A stretch of 64,000 bases of DNA, taken from assembly GCF_963682185.1 (NCBI RefSeq), contig NZ_OY821667.1:1800001-1864000 (forward strand). The letters are read 5' to 3'. The notes beneath the pieces were generated by a model. That model searched no databases and was not told the origin of the DNA. It saw only the letters and a program-made list of their open reading frames with translations. Source of the DNA: an uncultured Cohaesibacter sp. Its GTDB lineage: Bacteria; Pseudomonadota; Alphaproteobacteria; Rhizobiales; Cohaesibacteraceae. Position 1 is the stretch's first letter, and the number at the start of each line of letters is the position of its first letter. The position numbers and the translations under genes were made by a program. Shown here in pieces: positions 53,996-63,921 of the stretch.

Positions 53996-55855
53996 ATGTG
54001 CACCACTGAGCCCATCAGCTATGCCGGACGCGATCCTGCCGAGGCAACCATCAAGCTTCAGATCAACAACAAACAATGCATGGCCTTTCCCAACGAGACC
54101 ATCCTGTCCTGTGCGCGACGCCACGATATCTACATCCCAACCCTGTGCGAGCTGGATGATATCGATCACACGCCGGGCACATGCCGCGTCTGCGTCGTGG
54201 AAATCACCCATTCAAAACACAATGGCGCGCAGATCGTCACCTCTTGCAACACTCCGGTGCGCGAAGGGATGACCGTCCAGACACGCTCCAAAAAAGCGCG
54301 CGACATGCAGAAGCTGCAGGTCGAGCTGCTAATGGCAGACCATCTGCAGGACTGCGCCACCTGTATCCGTCATGGTGATTGCGAGTTGCAGGACGTGGCC
54401 CAATATGTGGGCCTGACGGAAAACCGCTTCTTTGACCGGCTTCTGGCAGAGAGCCGCCCGGTGGACGAAGCCTCCACATCCATGATCCGCGACATGCGTC
54501 GCTGTATCCGCTGTCAACGCTGCGTTGCCATTTGTCGCGATCATCAGGGCATTGATGCCCTCGTCATGGAAGGCACCGGCAATGACCGCGTCGTTGCCCT
54601 GCGCGATGGCACCGATCCTCTGAGCAATATCTGCGTCTCCTGCGGACAATGCGTTCTGGTCTGCCCCACCGGGGCGCTGGGCGAGAGAGACGAAATCGAC
54701 AAGGCACTTGATTATATCTGTGATCCGGACATCACAACGGTGGTCCAGTTTGCGCCAGCCGTGCGCGTTGCCTTTGGCGAAGAATTCGGCATGCCAGCGG
54801 GCACCAATGTGGAAGGTCAGGTGATTGCCGCCTGCCGCAAGATCGGCGTCGATATCGTGCTCGACACAAATTTCGCCGCTGACGTCGTCATCATGGAAGA
54901 AGGCACCGAGCTGCTCGGCCGCCTCAAGGAGGGCCGCAAGCCAACCTTTACCTCTTGCTGCCCGGCATGGATCAATTTTGCCGAAACCCACTATCCCGAT
55001 ATCCTGCCCCTGCTGTCGTCAACCAAATCACCCCAACAGGTGCTTTCGACCATTGCCAAGGCTTACCTACCGGAAAAACAGGATATTGCCGCCGACAAGA
55101 TCCGTGTCATCTCCATCATGCCCTGCATCGCCAAAAAAGACGAAGCAGCCCGCCCGCAATTGGGTGAAGCAGGCAAGCAGGATACCGACGTCGTGCTGAC
55201 CACCCGAGAATTCGCTCGCCTTTTGCGCCGCGAAGGGATCGACCTCAAGACCATCAAGCCTTCCAGCTTCGACAACCCGTATATGAGCGAATATTCTGGC
55301 GCTGCCGCCATCTTCGGCACCACGGGCGGCGTCATGGAAGCAGCCGTGCGCACCATCTATTCTGTCGTCAACGGCAAGGAGCTCGACAAAGTGGAGCTTA
55401 CCCAGCTGCGTGGCTTTGAAGGAGTGCGCGAAGCAACAGTCAATCTGGGAGGCCCAATCGGCGAGGTCAAGGTGGCCATGGTCCATGGGCTGGGTGACAC
55501 GCGCAAGCTGGTGGAAATGGTCCGCTCTGGTGAAGCCGATTATGACTTTATCGAGGTCATGGCCTGTCCGGGGGGCTGCGTCGATGGCGGCGGCTCCCTG
55601 CGCTCCAAGAAAGCCTATCTGCCGCTGGCCATGGCGCGGCGGGAAACCATCTATAATGTCGACCGGAAAACCAACGTGCGCCAGTCGCACAAGAATATGC
55701 AGGTGCAGGCCCTTTACAGGGATTTTCTGCAAGCGCCAAACTCGGAAAAAGCCCATCACCTGCTGCATACGCACTATGAGGATCGCCGCAAGGACCTTCA
55801 GCATACGGTGAAGGAAATCTGGGACAATCTGTCCATGAGCTCGGTTCTCTATTAG
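53996..55855 (+). CDS. [FeFe]-hydrogenase, M3-type
   Basis: 619 residues with every cofactor motif of the Clostridium pasteurianum CpI layout: [2Fe-2S] Cys 51, 63, 66, 84; His116-Cys120-Cys123-Cys129 [4Fe-4S]; two further [4Fe-4S] (Cys 170, 173, 176, 180 and 213, 216, 219, 223). H-cluster ligands are Cys322 (TSCCPAW, with proton-relay Cys321), Cys377 (MPCIAKKDE), and Cys524 and Cys528 (MACPGGCVDGGG). It should catalyse reversible H2 formation and be oxygen sensitive. Linked with a GltD-like flavoprotein, it fits the HydDB group A2 idea (glutamate-synthase-linked). No HydE, HydF or HydG in the window. No signal peptide, so cytoplasmic. Confidence 0.96.
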   Translation: MCTTEPISYAGRDPAEATIKLQINNKQCMAFPNETILSCARRHDIYIPTLCELDDIDHTPGTCRVCVVEITHSKHNGAQIVTSCNTPVREGMTVQTRSKKARDMQKLQVELLMADHLQDCATCIRHGDCELQDVAQYVGLTENRFFDRLLAESRPVDEASTSMIRDMRRCIRCQRCVAICRDHQGIDALVMEGTGNDRVVALRDGTDPLSNICVSCGQCVLVCPTGALGERDEIDKALDYICDPDITTVVQFAPAVRVAFGEEFGMPAGTNVEGQVIAACRKIGVDIVLDTNFAADVVIMEEGTELLGRLKEGRKPTFTSCCPAWINFAETHYPDILPLLSSTKSPQQVLSTIAKAYLPEKQDIAADKIRVISIMPCIAKKDEAARPQLGEAGKQDTDVVLTTREFARLLRREGIDLKTIKPSSFDNPYMSEYSGAAAIFGTTGGVMEAAVRTIYSVVNGKELDKVELTQLRGFEGVREATVNLGGPIGEVKVAMVHGLGDTRKLVEMVRSGEADYDFIEVMACPGGCVDGGGSLRSKKAYLPLAMARRETIYNVDRKTNVRQSHKNMQVQALYRDFLQAPNSEKAHHLLHTHYEDRRKDLQHTVKEIWDNLSMSSVLY

Positions 55856-56272
55856 AGGGCAGAACTAGAACATCAAAACGGGTCGGGTCTGCGCATCAGG
55901 GCAGGTCCGATCCCCGCTCCTGCAAGAGATCGACATTGAGCGGAATCCGACAGCTGATTTCAAGATTGCGGTTCGCGTGGACAACCGTCCAATCTCCCCC
56001 CCAAAAAATCTGCAGTATACACCACCGTCCTCATCGGTCATCACAATAGCCCTCGATACCGTGAAAAATCAGCACCAAACAACCTTAAGATGTATAGACA
56101 TATTTAACTATGGTTAATTTGGTGTTAATCTCTCCTCTAAGTTTCGGATATGTCTAGATAAAACTGATCCTTTATATTGATTATAAAAGTCATCGATCAA
56201 TGGTCATCAGCCGAGCGCAGGGCGACCTTGCATCGAGAACCGTGTTTTTCATTCCTTGGGGGAGGATTGATC
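55856..56272. other. intergenic region after hydrogenase
   Basis: About 417 bases. GGGTCGG-GTCTGC ... GGCAGGTCCGATCCC near 55881-55916 could form an imperfect hairpin after the hydrogenase gene, without a T-run. The right half is AT-rich and probably carries the promoter of the CheB-CheR gene. No gene. Confidence 0.35.
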
Positions 56273-59200
56273 ATGAGTAAAGATACTGATTCCGAACAGC
56301 TTTCGGCGACACCGGACCAAGAAGCGCTCGAACAGAAAGAGCAGGACGGGGCAGCCCCTTCGGAAAGCACCAAAGCAGATGCATCTGAACAAATATCGCA
56401 TGCGCCCGCAGAAGAAACAGTTCCGGACGATCCGCAAACAGAGCCCCGTCAAACAGACAATCCGATTCGCATCGTTGCGATCGGCGCGTCAGCAGGTGGG
56501 TTGGAGCCGATCGAGCAGTTTTTTGATGCCTTACCCACAGACCCCAATGTGGCATTTGTCATCATTCAACACCTCTCTCCCAACTTCCAGTCGATGATGG
56601 ATCAGTTGATCGCCCGCCACACGCATATGCGCATCGTCCATGCGGAAGATCAGATGGCAATCGAACCCAACGTCATTTATCTCAATCCGCCCCGAACCGA
56701 ACTCCTGATAAAGAATGGCAAACTCTCGGCAACCGCCTATCCCGACAATGATATGCTGAGCCTACCCATCGATGCCTTTTTCACCTCTCTGGCCAAGGAA
56801 GAGGGCGAGCATGCCATCGGGATTGTCCTGTCGGGAACAGGATCGGACAGTACCAGAGGCAGCTTGCAGATCGTACAACATGGGGGCGTTGTCATCGCGC
56901 AAGAACCCTCCACGGCCAAGTTCGACTCCATGCCCCGCAAGGTCATCGACACCATCAACACGGCTTATGTTGCAGATGTGAAGGACATGCCGGAAATCCT
57001 TCGAGCGGTGATCAGTGGCTCAGAGGTTCCCCGCCCGGAACCGGAAGCCATAGATGCGAACAATCCTGAATCCCGCATTCTGGCCATCCTGCAAAAATCC
57101 TACGGCACGGATTTCACCTTCTACAAGAACGCCACCATCCATCGCAGAATTCAGCGCCGCGCTTTGCTCAAGCGAGAGGCCAGCCTCGACAAATATTGCG
57201 AGAGCCTGCTATTCGACAAAGAAGAGATGGACATCCTTTATTGTGACCTGCTGATTGGGGTCACCGAATTTTTCCGCGACAAGGAAGCCTTCGAGGCACT
57301 CAAGTCCAAGGTTCTGCCCGAACTTGTTGCAACGATGACTGCGGAGAGACAAATCCGGATCTGGGTTCCCGGCTGTGCAACCGGTGAGGAAGCCTATTCC
57401 ATCGCCATACTGGTGAGCGAAATCGCCAAGCGCAACGGCATCACGCCCAACCTCAAAATATTTGCAACCGACATCCATTTCAGATCCCTCGAAATCGCGG
57501 CAGAAGGAAGCTACAACGCCGAGAGCGTTGCTCATATTCCAGAGACATTGCTCAAGACCTATTTTGATTTTGTCGACAACCGCTATCAGGTGAAGAAAAG
57601 CCTCCGGCGCAAGGTCGTCTTCTCGACGCAAAATCTGCTCAAAGACCCGCCCTTTACCAAGATAGATCTGGTTACCTGTCGAAATTTATTGATTTATTTC
57701 AATGAATTGGCCCAGCGCAAGGTGTTGTCACTGTTCCATTTTGCCCTCAAGGAGAAAGGACACCTTTTTCTGGGGTCAAGCGAAACCGTGGGCCATCTGG
57801 ATGAAGAATTTGCCTCCATCGACAAGAGATGGCGCATCTTCCAGAAAAAACGCAACAGCCAGATCCGTGATGCGGCCTTCTTGATGCCCGCCTCGTCACG
57901 CTCAAAAGAGGGCACGGAAAATGGCCTTTCCCTAAGAGAAACGCGCTCTCACAATCTGGCGGCTGCCAAAAAGGAAAGTCTCACCCGCCAAGCCCTCTAT
58001 GGCGCCTATGACAGGTTGCTAGAGCGGTATGCGCCGACAGGGTTCCTGATCAATGACCTTGGCGAATTGATGCATATCTTTGGCAATGCGGACAAATTCC
58101 TGCAGGTCCGCAAGGGGTTGTTCAGCAATCGCATCACGGAACTGGTACAGTCGGATCTCAAACTCGCGATCACGTCTGGCATCGAACGCGCCATGACGAT
58201 CAACCACGAACCAGACTTCGAGCGCTCCGTCCAGATCAAGGATTCCGAAGACAATCTGACCCGTCTGACCATCCGGGTTACCAAGATCCTGAATGTGGAA
58301 AGCCACAGTGTTTTCCTGCTGATCACACTGGAAGAGAGGAAATCAACGCTTTCCGAGCGAACAATCAAAGACAGCAACGCCCCCATATTGGAACATGAAG
58401 AGATCTATCTCAGCCGCATTGCCGAACTGGAAAATGAACTTCGCTCGACGGGTGAAAGCCTTCAGACCACCATCGAAGAGCTGGAAACGAGCAACGAGGA
58501 ACTGCAAGCGACAAACGAAGAACTGACCGCCTCCAACGAGGAACTGCAAAGCACCAACGAAGAACTGCATTCGGTCAACGAAGAGCTCTATACAGTCAGC
58601 GCCGAGCATCAACGCAAGATTGTTGAACTGACAGAAATGACGGATGACATGGAGAATCTGCTGCGCAGCACGCAGATCGGGACCATCTTTCTTGATGAAG
58701 AGGCAAAAATCCGTCGCTTCACACCAGCCTCGACAAAAGCCTTCAACCTGATGCCCCATGACGTGGGCCGCCCCATCGGCCATGTCACTTGCCGTTTTGA
58801 CAGCACCGATTTGCTGGCCCACACGCTGGAAACCATCACCAGAGGCACCGAACATTCAAGAGAAGTCGAGTGCGATGGCGTAAGCTACATGTTGAATATT
58901 TTGCCCTACAAGACCGAACTGGAAACCATCACCGGCGCCGTCATTACCGTGTTTGAAATCGATGAATTGAAGCGCGCGCAGGAGCGCGTGAAACAAGAAC
59001 GCGAATTCTACAAAACCGTCGTCGATCTACAGAGCGACCTCATCTGCCGCTTCAAGCCGGACACGACCATAACATACGCCAACAGTGCCTTTCATGCCTT
59101 CTTCAACATCGATCCGGACGCCATAAAGGGCACCCTTTTCAAAAATCTTTTGAAAACCCCGCAAAAGGAAGATCTGGTCAACGCGATTGAAAATCTGGAG

Positions 59201-60943
59201 CAGGATGTCTCCATTGAATGGGAGTTCAAACAGGCAGACAAGTCCAGCAAATGGCTGCAATGCCGCTTCAACATCCTGCGAGACGAGCATGGAGCGATTT
59301 TCGAGATACAGGCGGTCTTGCACAATGTGACGGAGATTGTCGAACGGGAAAATCTGATCAGCGAGTTCAACCGCATAGCGGCGAGCACCAATCTTGACCT
59401 CAACGACAAGATCGAGCGCATTCTGACCCGCGTATCCGAGGTTTCAAGGCTACCTGCTGCGCTGAAAATAAGTTTCGAAAATCAGCAGATCGAAGTCGAC
59501 ACCATTATCGGGATGAAAAAGGGCAAGCTCTCGGTTGGGCAGACCTTCTCAACCCCGTGCGCTTCTTGCCAGCATGCTCTGACCTCTGATGAGGACATAC
59601 CCTATAGGGATTATTTCATCGCCTGCATTGTCCGAACCACAGACATATTCCATTCCAAAGGCTATCAAACGGTCATTGGCGCACCGACCATGAGCAATGG
59701 CGAGGCCAACGGAGCCATACTATTTGCCTCGAAATTCCCCATCAGCAAAAGCTATCTTGAGAATTACCAGCCGATAGTCGACCGCATCGCCGACTGGATT
59801 GGCTATGAGTTGTTTCGCAGGGACCAGCAAGAGAAGCTGGAAATGCTCAACAACATGTTCATGGAAGAAGAGGAACGCTTCCGCAAGCTCTATATGGAAA
59901 CTCCGGTCATCATGCATTCCCTCGACAAGGATGGCATTATTGTTGAGGCCAATGAAGAATGGCTCACAACGCTGGGCTATGAACGCGAGGAAGTCATTGG
60001 CCACCATTGGGAAGAATTCATGACGGAGGCCTCAACGCAATATGCCTATGAGGTGGTATTGCCTCAGACCACCCAAATTAAGCAGGCCGACAATATTCCT
60101 TTCCAGATGGTCAAAAAGGACGGAGACATCATAGATGTAGAAATGTCGACCATCATCGTCGCAGACGGCAAAGGCGTTGAACAGACGCGCACCGTGCTGG
60201 CCGATGTGTCCGACAGGGTGCGAGCGGAAAAGGAACTCGAAGCGCACAATCAGGAACTCAAGCTGATCAACGAGAATCTCAATCAGTTCACCCATATCAT
60301 CAGTCACGATTTGGCAGGGCCGCTTCGCGCCATCCAGCACACCGCCACATGGATCGAGGAAGATCTCGACGAAAATACCCAAAACGAGATCCAGGAGCAT
60401 ATCGACCGGCTGAAGGACCAGATTTCGCATCTGGGCAGCCTGATCGCAGATCTTTCAGATTACTCCAAAGCCGGTTCGAATGTTCAGGAGGCTGAAGAAA
60501 TCAATCTGACCATCAATCTGCAAAGCATCTTCGATATCGTGGACCGCAGCGACGCCATCCGCTTTGAAACCAGCCTGCCACAGGAGAGCATTCACACCTA
60601 CCGTGCGCCCCTGTTGCTCGTGCTGCGCAACCTGATTGAAAACGCCATCAAATATCACGACAAGGACAATGGCGTGGTGAAGGTTTGGCAGGAAGATCTG
60701 GGCGATGCATGGGCCTTTGCTGTCTCCGATGATGGACCGGGCATCGACCCCAAGCATCACGGCAAGATCCTGCTCCCCTTCAGGAAGCTGGAACGCAAGG
60801 ACAAGGTTCCCGGAAACGGCATGGGACTGGCATTGGTCAAGAAAGCCATTGAGTCCGTAGGCGGAACGCTGACAATCCTCTCGGATCCTTCCATGGAGCC
60901 GGGCACGACATTTCGTTTCACCTGGCCCAAACAAGGAAAATAG
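56273..60943 (+). CDS. CheB-CheR-PAS-GAF-PAS histidine kinase fusion
   Basis: 1556 residues from ATG 56273, with GGAGGA six bases upstream; 32 further codons upstream are disregarded. Order: ~60-residue charged leader; CheB methylesterase with Ser73 (GASAGG), His100 (QHLSPNF), Asp192 (GTGSDSTRG); CheR methyltransferase (about 265-540; [21 protein letters not shown]); coiled coil of NEEL repeats (about 730-790); PAS domains; a GAF-like region; a further PAS; HisKA with His about 1345 ([12 protein letters not shown]) and HATPase ([25 protein letters not shown]). It is cytoplasmic. Partner regulators are likely the two convergent genes. Confidence 0.93.
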   Translation: MSKDTDSEQLSATPDQEALEQKEQDGAAPSESTKADASEQISHAPAEETVPDDPQTEPRQTDNPIRIVAIGASAGGLEPIEQFFDALPTDPNVAFVIIQHLSPNFQSMMDQLIARHTHMRIVHAEDQMAIEPNVIYLNPPRTELLIKNGKLSATAYPDNDMLSLPIDAFFTSLAKEEGEHAIGIVLSGTGSDSTRGSLQIVQHGGVVIAQEPSTAKFDSMPRKVIDTINTAYVADVKDMPEILRAVISGSEVPRPEPEAIDANNPESRILAILQKSYGTDFTFYKNATIHRRIQRRALLKREASLDKYCESLLFDKEEMDILYCDLLIGVTEFFRDKEAFEALKSKVLPELVATMTAERQIRIWVPGCATGEEAYSIAILVSEIAKRNGITPNLKIFATDIHFRSLEIAAEGSYNAESVAHIPETLLKTYFDFVDNRYQVKKSLRRKVVFSTQNLLKDPPFTKIDLVTCRNLLIYFNELAQRKVLSLFHFALKEKGHLFLGSSETVGHLDEEFASIDKRWRIFQKKRNSQIRDAAFLMPASSRSKEGTENGLSLRETRSHNLAAAKKESLTRQALYGAYDRLLERYAPTGFLINDLGELMHIFGNADKFLQVRKGLFSNRITELVQSDLKLAITSGIERAMTINHEPDFERSVQIKDSEDNLTRLTIRVTKILNVESHSVFLLITLEERKSTLSERTIKDSNAPILEHEEIYLSRIAELENELRSTGESLQTTIEELETSNEELQATNEELTASNEELQSTNEELHSVNEELYTVSAEHQRKIVELTEMTDDMENLLRSTQIGTIFLDEEAKIRRFTPASTKAFNLMPHDVGRPIGHVTCRFDSTDLLAHTLETITRGTEHSREVECDGVSYMLNILPYKTELETITGAVITVFEIDELKRAQERVKQEREFYKTVVDLQSDLICRFKPDTTITYANSAFHAFFNIDPDAIKGTLFKNLLKTPQKEDLVNAIENLEQDVSIEWEFKQADKSSKWLQCRFNILRDEHGAIFEIQAVLHNVTEIVERENLISEFNRIAASTNLDLNDKIERILTRVSEVSRLPAALKISFENQQIEVDTIIGMKKGKLSVGQTFSTPCASCQHALTSDEDIPYRDYFIACIVRTTDIFHSKGYQTVIGAPTMSNGEANGAILFASKFPISKSYLENYQPIVDRIADWIGYELFRRDQQEKLEMLNNMFMEEEERFRKLYMETPVIMHSLDKDGIIVEANEEWLTTLGYEREEVIGHHWEEFMTEASTQYAYEVVLPQTTQIKQADNIPFQMVKKDGDIIDVEMSTIIVADGKGVEQTRTVLADVSDRVRAEKELEAHNQELKLINENLNQFTHIISHDLAGPLRAIQHTATWIEEDLDENTQNEIQEHIDRLKDQISHLGSLIADLSDYSKAGSNVQEAEEINLTINLQSIFDIVDRSDAIRFETSLPQESIHTYRAPLLLVLRNLIENAIKYHDKDNGVVKVWQEDLGDAWAFAVSDDGPGIDPKHHGKILLPFRKLERKDKVPGNGMGLALVKKAIESVGGTLTILSDPSMEPGTTFRFTWPKQGK

Positions 60944-60961
60944 CCTCCCCGCCAGCAACAT

Positions 60962-61426
60962 TCAGGATGGCAAGCGGATGATTTCGCAAAAATCGAACAG
61001 CAACTGCATGGAGCGCGCCATCTTGGCGGGCTCCATTTCCTTGACGATATAGCCGGACGCGAAATGCTGATAGGCAAGATTGACATCTTCTGCCAGATTT
61101 GAGCTGGAAATGACAAAGATGATGCTGTCTCTCAAAGCGGCATCTTCCCTGATTTCATCAAGAAATTCATAGCCCGACATGCCCGGCATGTTGAGATCGG
61201 ACAAGATGACGAACGGTCGCTCAATCTCTCCGCCACGCAACATCTCCAGCGCCTCCGCCCCGTCACGGGCATTGACAAGCGCGATGTTGCCACCATGCTT
61301 TGCCAGCGCACGCGTGACCAGAAAAACATCCGCCTGATCGTCTTCAATCAGAAACAGGGTCGCCTTGCTGTCATCTTGTGAAGCCAATGGCCGGGGTTCT
61401 TTCACGCTTGATCTTGGGACAGACAC
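60962..61426 (-). CDS. single-domain response regulator (Rcp1-like)
   Basis: 154 residues: a receiver with acidic pair (LIEDDQAD), phospho-acceptor Asp about 77 (ILSDLNMPGMSG), Ser of VISSSN and Lys of YIVKEME. No output domain. Rcp1-type regulators pair with phytochrome-like or hybrid kinases. Its start overlaps the hybrid-kinase 3' end by 25 bases, so both are coupled, and it converges on the CheB-CheR kinase with 18 bases between. Confidence 0.93.
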   Translation of the reverse strand: MSVPRSSVKEPRPLASQDDSKATLFLIEDDQADVFLVTRALAKHGGNIALVNARDGAEALEMLRGGEIERPFVILSDLNMPGMSGYEFLDEIREDAALRDSIIFVISSSNLAEDVNLAYQHFASGYIVKEMEPAKMARSMQLLFDFCEIIRLPS

Positions 61427-62622
61427 AGGGAAACACAGGTTCCCTCACCCGGCATACTCTCTATGAGAACCTTTCCACCATGCCCATCCATGATTTTCTC
61501 AACAATCGGCAGCCCGAGCCCCGTTCCCTCCTGAGCCAACTCGGCAGAGGGTTGCACGCGTCCGTAAGGTTTGCGTGCCAATGCGATCTCTTCAGCGCTC
61601 ATTCCCGGTCCGTTATCCCTGACCGTAATCTCACAGCCACGCGATGTCGTAGCCAGCGCCACATCGATCCGGCCATGCGCCGGGGTATATTTGATCGCAT
61701 TGGACAGAATATTCACCAGCGCCTGGGTCATCAAAGATCGATGGCAGCGCGCTCGGAGTCTTTCTTCAGGCACATGCACACCGAGCTCCATCCCCTTGTC
61801 TGAAGCAAAGAATTGAACCAGTTCAACAGCTCTTGCGATCACTTCATCGAGATAGACGTCTTCAAGCTGCTGTTTGACCGTTTCAAGCGCATTGCCATTC
61901 TGCAGCATCAGATTGTTGATGACTTCGAGCAGATGCAAACCGCCGGTATGGATTTTGGTGGCAAATTTTTGATATTCATCAGGCACTTGCAGATTGAGAC
62001 TGTTGCCCAAAATCATTTCCGAATAACCCAGTATGGCATTCAGAGGCGTACGCAAATCATGCCCCATGGTGGCATAAAAGCGATCCTTGGCTTCATTGGC
62101 CTTCTTGAGATTGTCTATGGTTTGCTGCAGCTGCTGTTCCAATCGATGGGTATGGCGTGCGCTGCGAATGGTCGCCTCCAGCAACACAGGCGTCAGCTGG
62201 TTTTTGTTGATACAGTGCCGGGCCCCTGCCTTGAGCGCGATTTTCTGCACGTCTTCTCCGGGCATCCCGGTCAGCAAAATGACAACCGAATTGGAATTGA
62301 TGTCCCCGAAGGCATTGATCGCAGCCACCCCCGTTTCCACGCCAATCCAGAAATCCACCAGCACGACGTCATAATGCGTCTTTCTAGCGGCAATCACCGC
62401 ATCGGACACAGACGTCACCCAGTCCAGATCCACCCTGTAGGAATCCAGATAGAGAAGCGCCTTCTTGGTGATCAGGAAGTCGGTCTCGTCATCTTCCAGC
62501 ACCAACACACGAAGCGTCTTTTCAATCGGAAGCTGCTCCTCCGAGAACATATCGACAGAAGCAGCCTCACTTAACGCCTCACTCGATGGTACGCCCCCAA
62601 GATCCCATTCCTCCAAGTGCAT
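61402..62622 (-). CDS. receiver-histidine kinase hybrid
   Basis: 406 residues: an N-terminal receiver (VLEDDETDF, Asp about 90 in VVLVDFWIG), a short coiled coil, HisKA with His about 188 (MGHDLRTPLNAILGYSE) and HATPase (NILSNAIKYTP, RDNGPGMS, GTGLGLPI). No membrane segment, so cytoplasmic; the receiver replaces a sensor and suggests input from another kinase, plausibly the CheB-CheR fusion opposite. First gene of a two-gene unit with the response regulator. Confidence 0.93.
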   Translation of the reverse strand: MHLEEWDLGGVPSSEALSEAASVDMFSEEQLPIEKTLRVLVLEDDETDFLITKKALLYLDSYRVDLDWVTSVSDAVIAARKTHYDVVLVDFWIGVETGVAAINAFGDINSNSVVILLTGMPGEDVQKIALKAGARHCINKNQLTPVLLEATIRSARHTHRLEQQLQQTIDNLKKANEAKDRFYATMGHDLRTPLNAILGYSEMILGNSLNLQVPDEYQKFATKIHTGGLHLLEVINNLMLQNGNALETVKQQLEDVYLDEVIARAVELVQFFASDKGMELGVHVPEERLRARCHRSLMTQALVNILSNAIKYTPAHGRIDVALATTSRGCEITVRDNGPGMSAEEIALARKPYGRVQPSAELAQEGTGLGLPIVEKIMDGHGGKVLIESMPGEGTCVSLCLSQDQA

Positions 62623-62952
62623 GGCTAACCCCCTGTCAGCAACACTGCCTTATCACCGGAAACTACAAATAAAGACAAGTTTAGAATCAATTCAGTTATT
62701 AACAAATAATTAACATGAATATATTTTTAAATCAAACAACTATTGTATTTCAAAAAATCCATTGCCCAAATCATTAAACAGCACTGAACAAAAACGCTGA
62801 TTTACAAATAAAAGAACAGAAAAAGCGCCAGATAGTCAAAATCTATTTACCTATACTTGAACATCAACAGCCGCCCCAGAACTCATCTCATTAGCACTTG
62901 AATTGTGGTAGCTATTCCCCTTTCCTTTCCGACAAAGCGCATACACAAACGC
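62623..62952. other. AT-rich region upstream of hybrid kinase
   Basis: About 330 bases, strongly AT-rich from 62660 to 62830, presumably with the kinase promoter. No gene, repeat or clear operator. Confidence 0.4.
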
Positions 62953-62989
62953 AAAAAACCACCCGACCATTAAAGGTCTGAGTGGTTTT
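62953..62989 (-). terminator. intrinsic terminator of tRNA-Leu
   Basis: Minus strand: AAAACCAC-TCA-GACC and GGTC-GG-GTGGTTTT pair with a small internal bulge, followed by further T, 19 bases beyond the tRNA 3' end. Confidence 0.8.
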
Positions 62990-63007
62990 GATAGTCCATA
63001 AACTATA

Positions 63008-63094
63008 TGGTGCCCCTGGCCCGACTCGAACGGGCACTCCGGTGAAGGAAACGGATTTTGAATCCGTCGCGTCTACCAGTTCCGCCACAGGGGC
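63008..63094 (-). tRNA. tRNA-Leu (anticodon CAA)
   Basis: 87-base class II tRNA on the minus strand. It begins GCCCCTGTGGCGGAACTGG and ends CAGGGGCACCA, with encoded CCA and a perfect seven-pair acceptor. Anticodon arm ACGGA-TTCAAAA-TCCGT gives CAA, reading UUG. The long variable arm (TTCCTTCACCGGAG) and T-arm GTTCGAGTC are present. Confidence 0.97.
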
Positions 63095-63107
63095 TATTTG
63101 AGGGCCG

Positions 63108-63135
63108 AATATAGAAGCAAAATCTGTCCCGTCAA
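63108..63135 (-). promoter_or_regulatory. promoter of tRNA-Leu
   Basis: Minus strand: TTGACG (63135-63130), 16-base spacer, TATATT (63113-63108), about 14 bases before the mature 5' end. Confidence 0.65.
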
Positions 63136-63172
63136 CTCATAACCGTCATAAATTTCTCATAGTCAACACGAA

Positions 63173-63202
63173 TTGACACTTGTTTTCCCCTTCCGATATG
63201 AA
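63173..63202 (+). promoter_or_regulatory. promoter of the YqaA/DedA-like gene
   Basis: TTGACA (63173-63178), 18-base spacer, TATGAA (63197-63202), divergent from the tRNA promoter. The leader would be about 130 bases. Confidence 0.4.
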
Positions 63203-63339
63203 CGCGACTGGTATAAGCACGTGCGAGCACTTACTTTTAGGCTTCGACTTATCAAGAGAATGAGGGCGCCAACCTTCTTCGACACAGTGCCTCCTTCTAA
63301 AAGCAGAGGGTGCGCTAGGCAAAAGAGAAAGCAACGGCC

Positions 63340-63921
63340 ATGCTTCGCAAACTATATGATTGGACGATGGGGCTGGCCAGCAGCCGACGCGCCACTTGGG
63401 CACTGGCAGGCGTTTCTTTCGTTGAAAGCTCCGTCTTCCCCATACCTCCCGACGCGCTGCTCGTGCCCATGGTCATCGCCAAGAAAGAAAAGGCATGGTT
63501 TTACGGCACGATATGCACCGTTGCTTCGGTGATTGGTGGCCTGTTGGGCTACACCATCGGGGCGTTGCTCTTCACACAGGTGGCCGAGCCTATTCTCGCC
63601 TTTTATGGATATGCCGACAAATTCGCTTCATTTACGGAACGCTATAATGACTGGGGCGTCTGGATCGTATTGATCGCAGGGCTCACGCCATTTCCTTACA
63701 AGGTGATCACCATCGCCTCCGGCGCGACTGGCCTGTCACTACCCGTTTTCATGGCCGCCTCTATCGTGGCGCGTGGTTTGCGTTTTTTCGTTCTGGCCGC
63801 CCTGCTCTTCTGGCTAGGCCCTCCAATCCGCGATTTCATAGAAAAGCGCCTCGGCCTTGTCTTCACCATTCTCATGCTTCTGCTCGTGGGCGGTTTCGCT
63901 GCCGTCAAATATCTGTTGTGA
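63340..63921 (+). CDS. YqaA/DedA-family (VTT-domain) membrane protein
   Basis: 193 residues, about five hydrophobic segments. FVESSVFPIPPDALLVPMVIA and GLTPFPYKVITIASGATGL carry the family's paired re-entrant motifs. DedA/VTT proteins are implicated in lipid-carrier or lipid scrambling and membrane homeostasis; the YqaA branch is uncharacterised. Follows its own promoter; nothing is called in the remaining 79 bases to the window end. Confidence 0.88.
   Translation: MLRKLYDWTMGLASSRRATWALAGVSFVESSVFPIPPDALLVPMVIAKKEKAWFYGTICTVASVIGGLLGYTIGALLFTQVAEPILAFYGYADKFASFTERYNDWGVWIVLIAGLTPFPYKVITIASGATGLSLPVFMAASIVARGLRFFVLAALLFWLGPPIRDFIEKRLGLVFTILMLLLVGGFAAVKYLL

Noticed and set aside
63162-63177. 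GTCAA-N6-TTGAC inverted repeat
   Set aside because: Half-sites are inverted relative to FixK/FNR, and the right arm is explained by the -35 of the plus-strand promoter.
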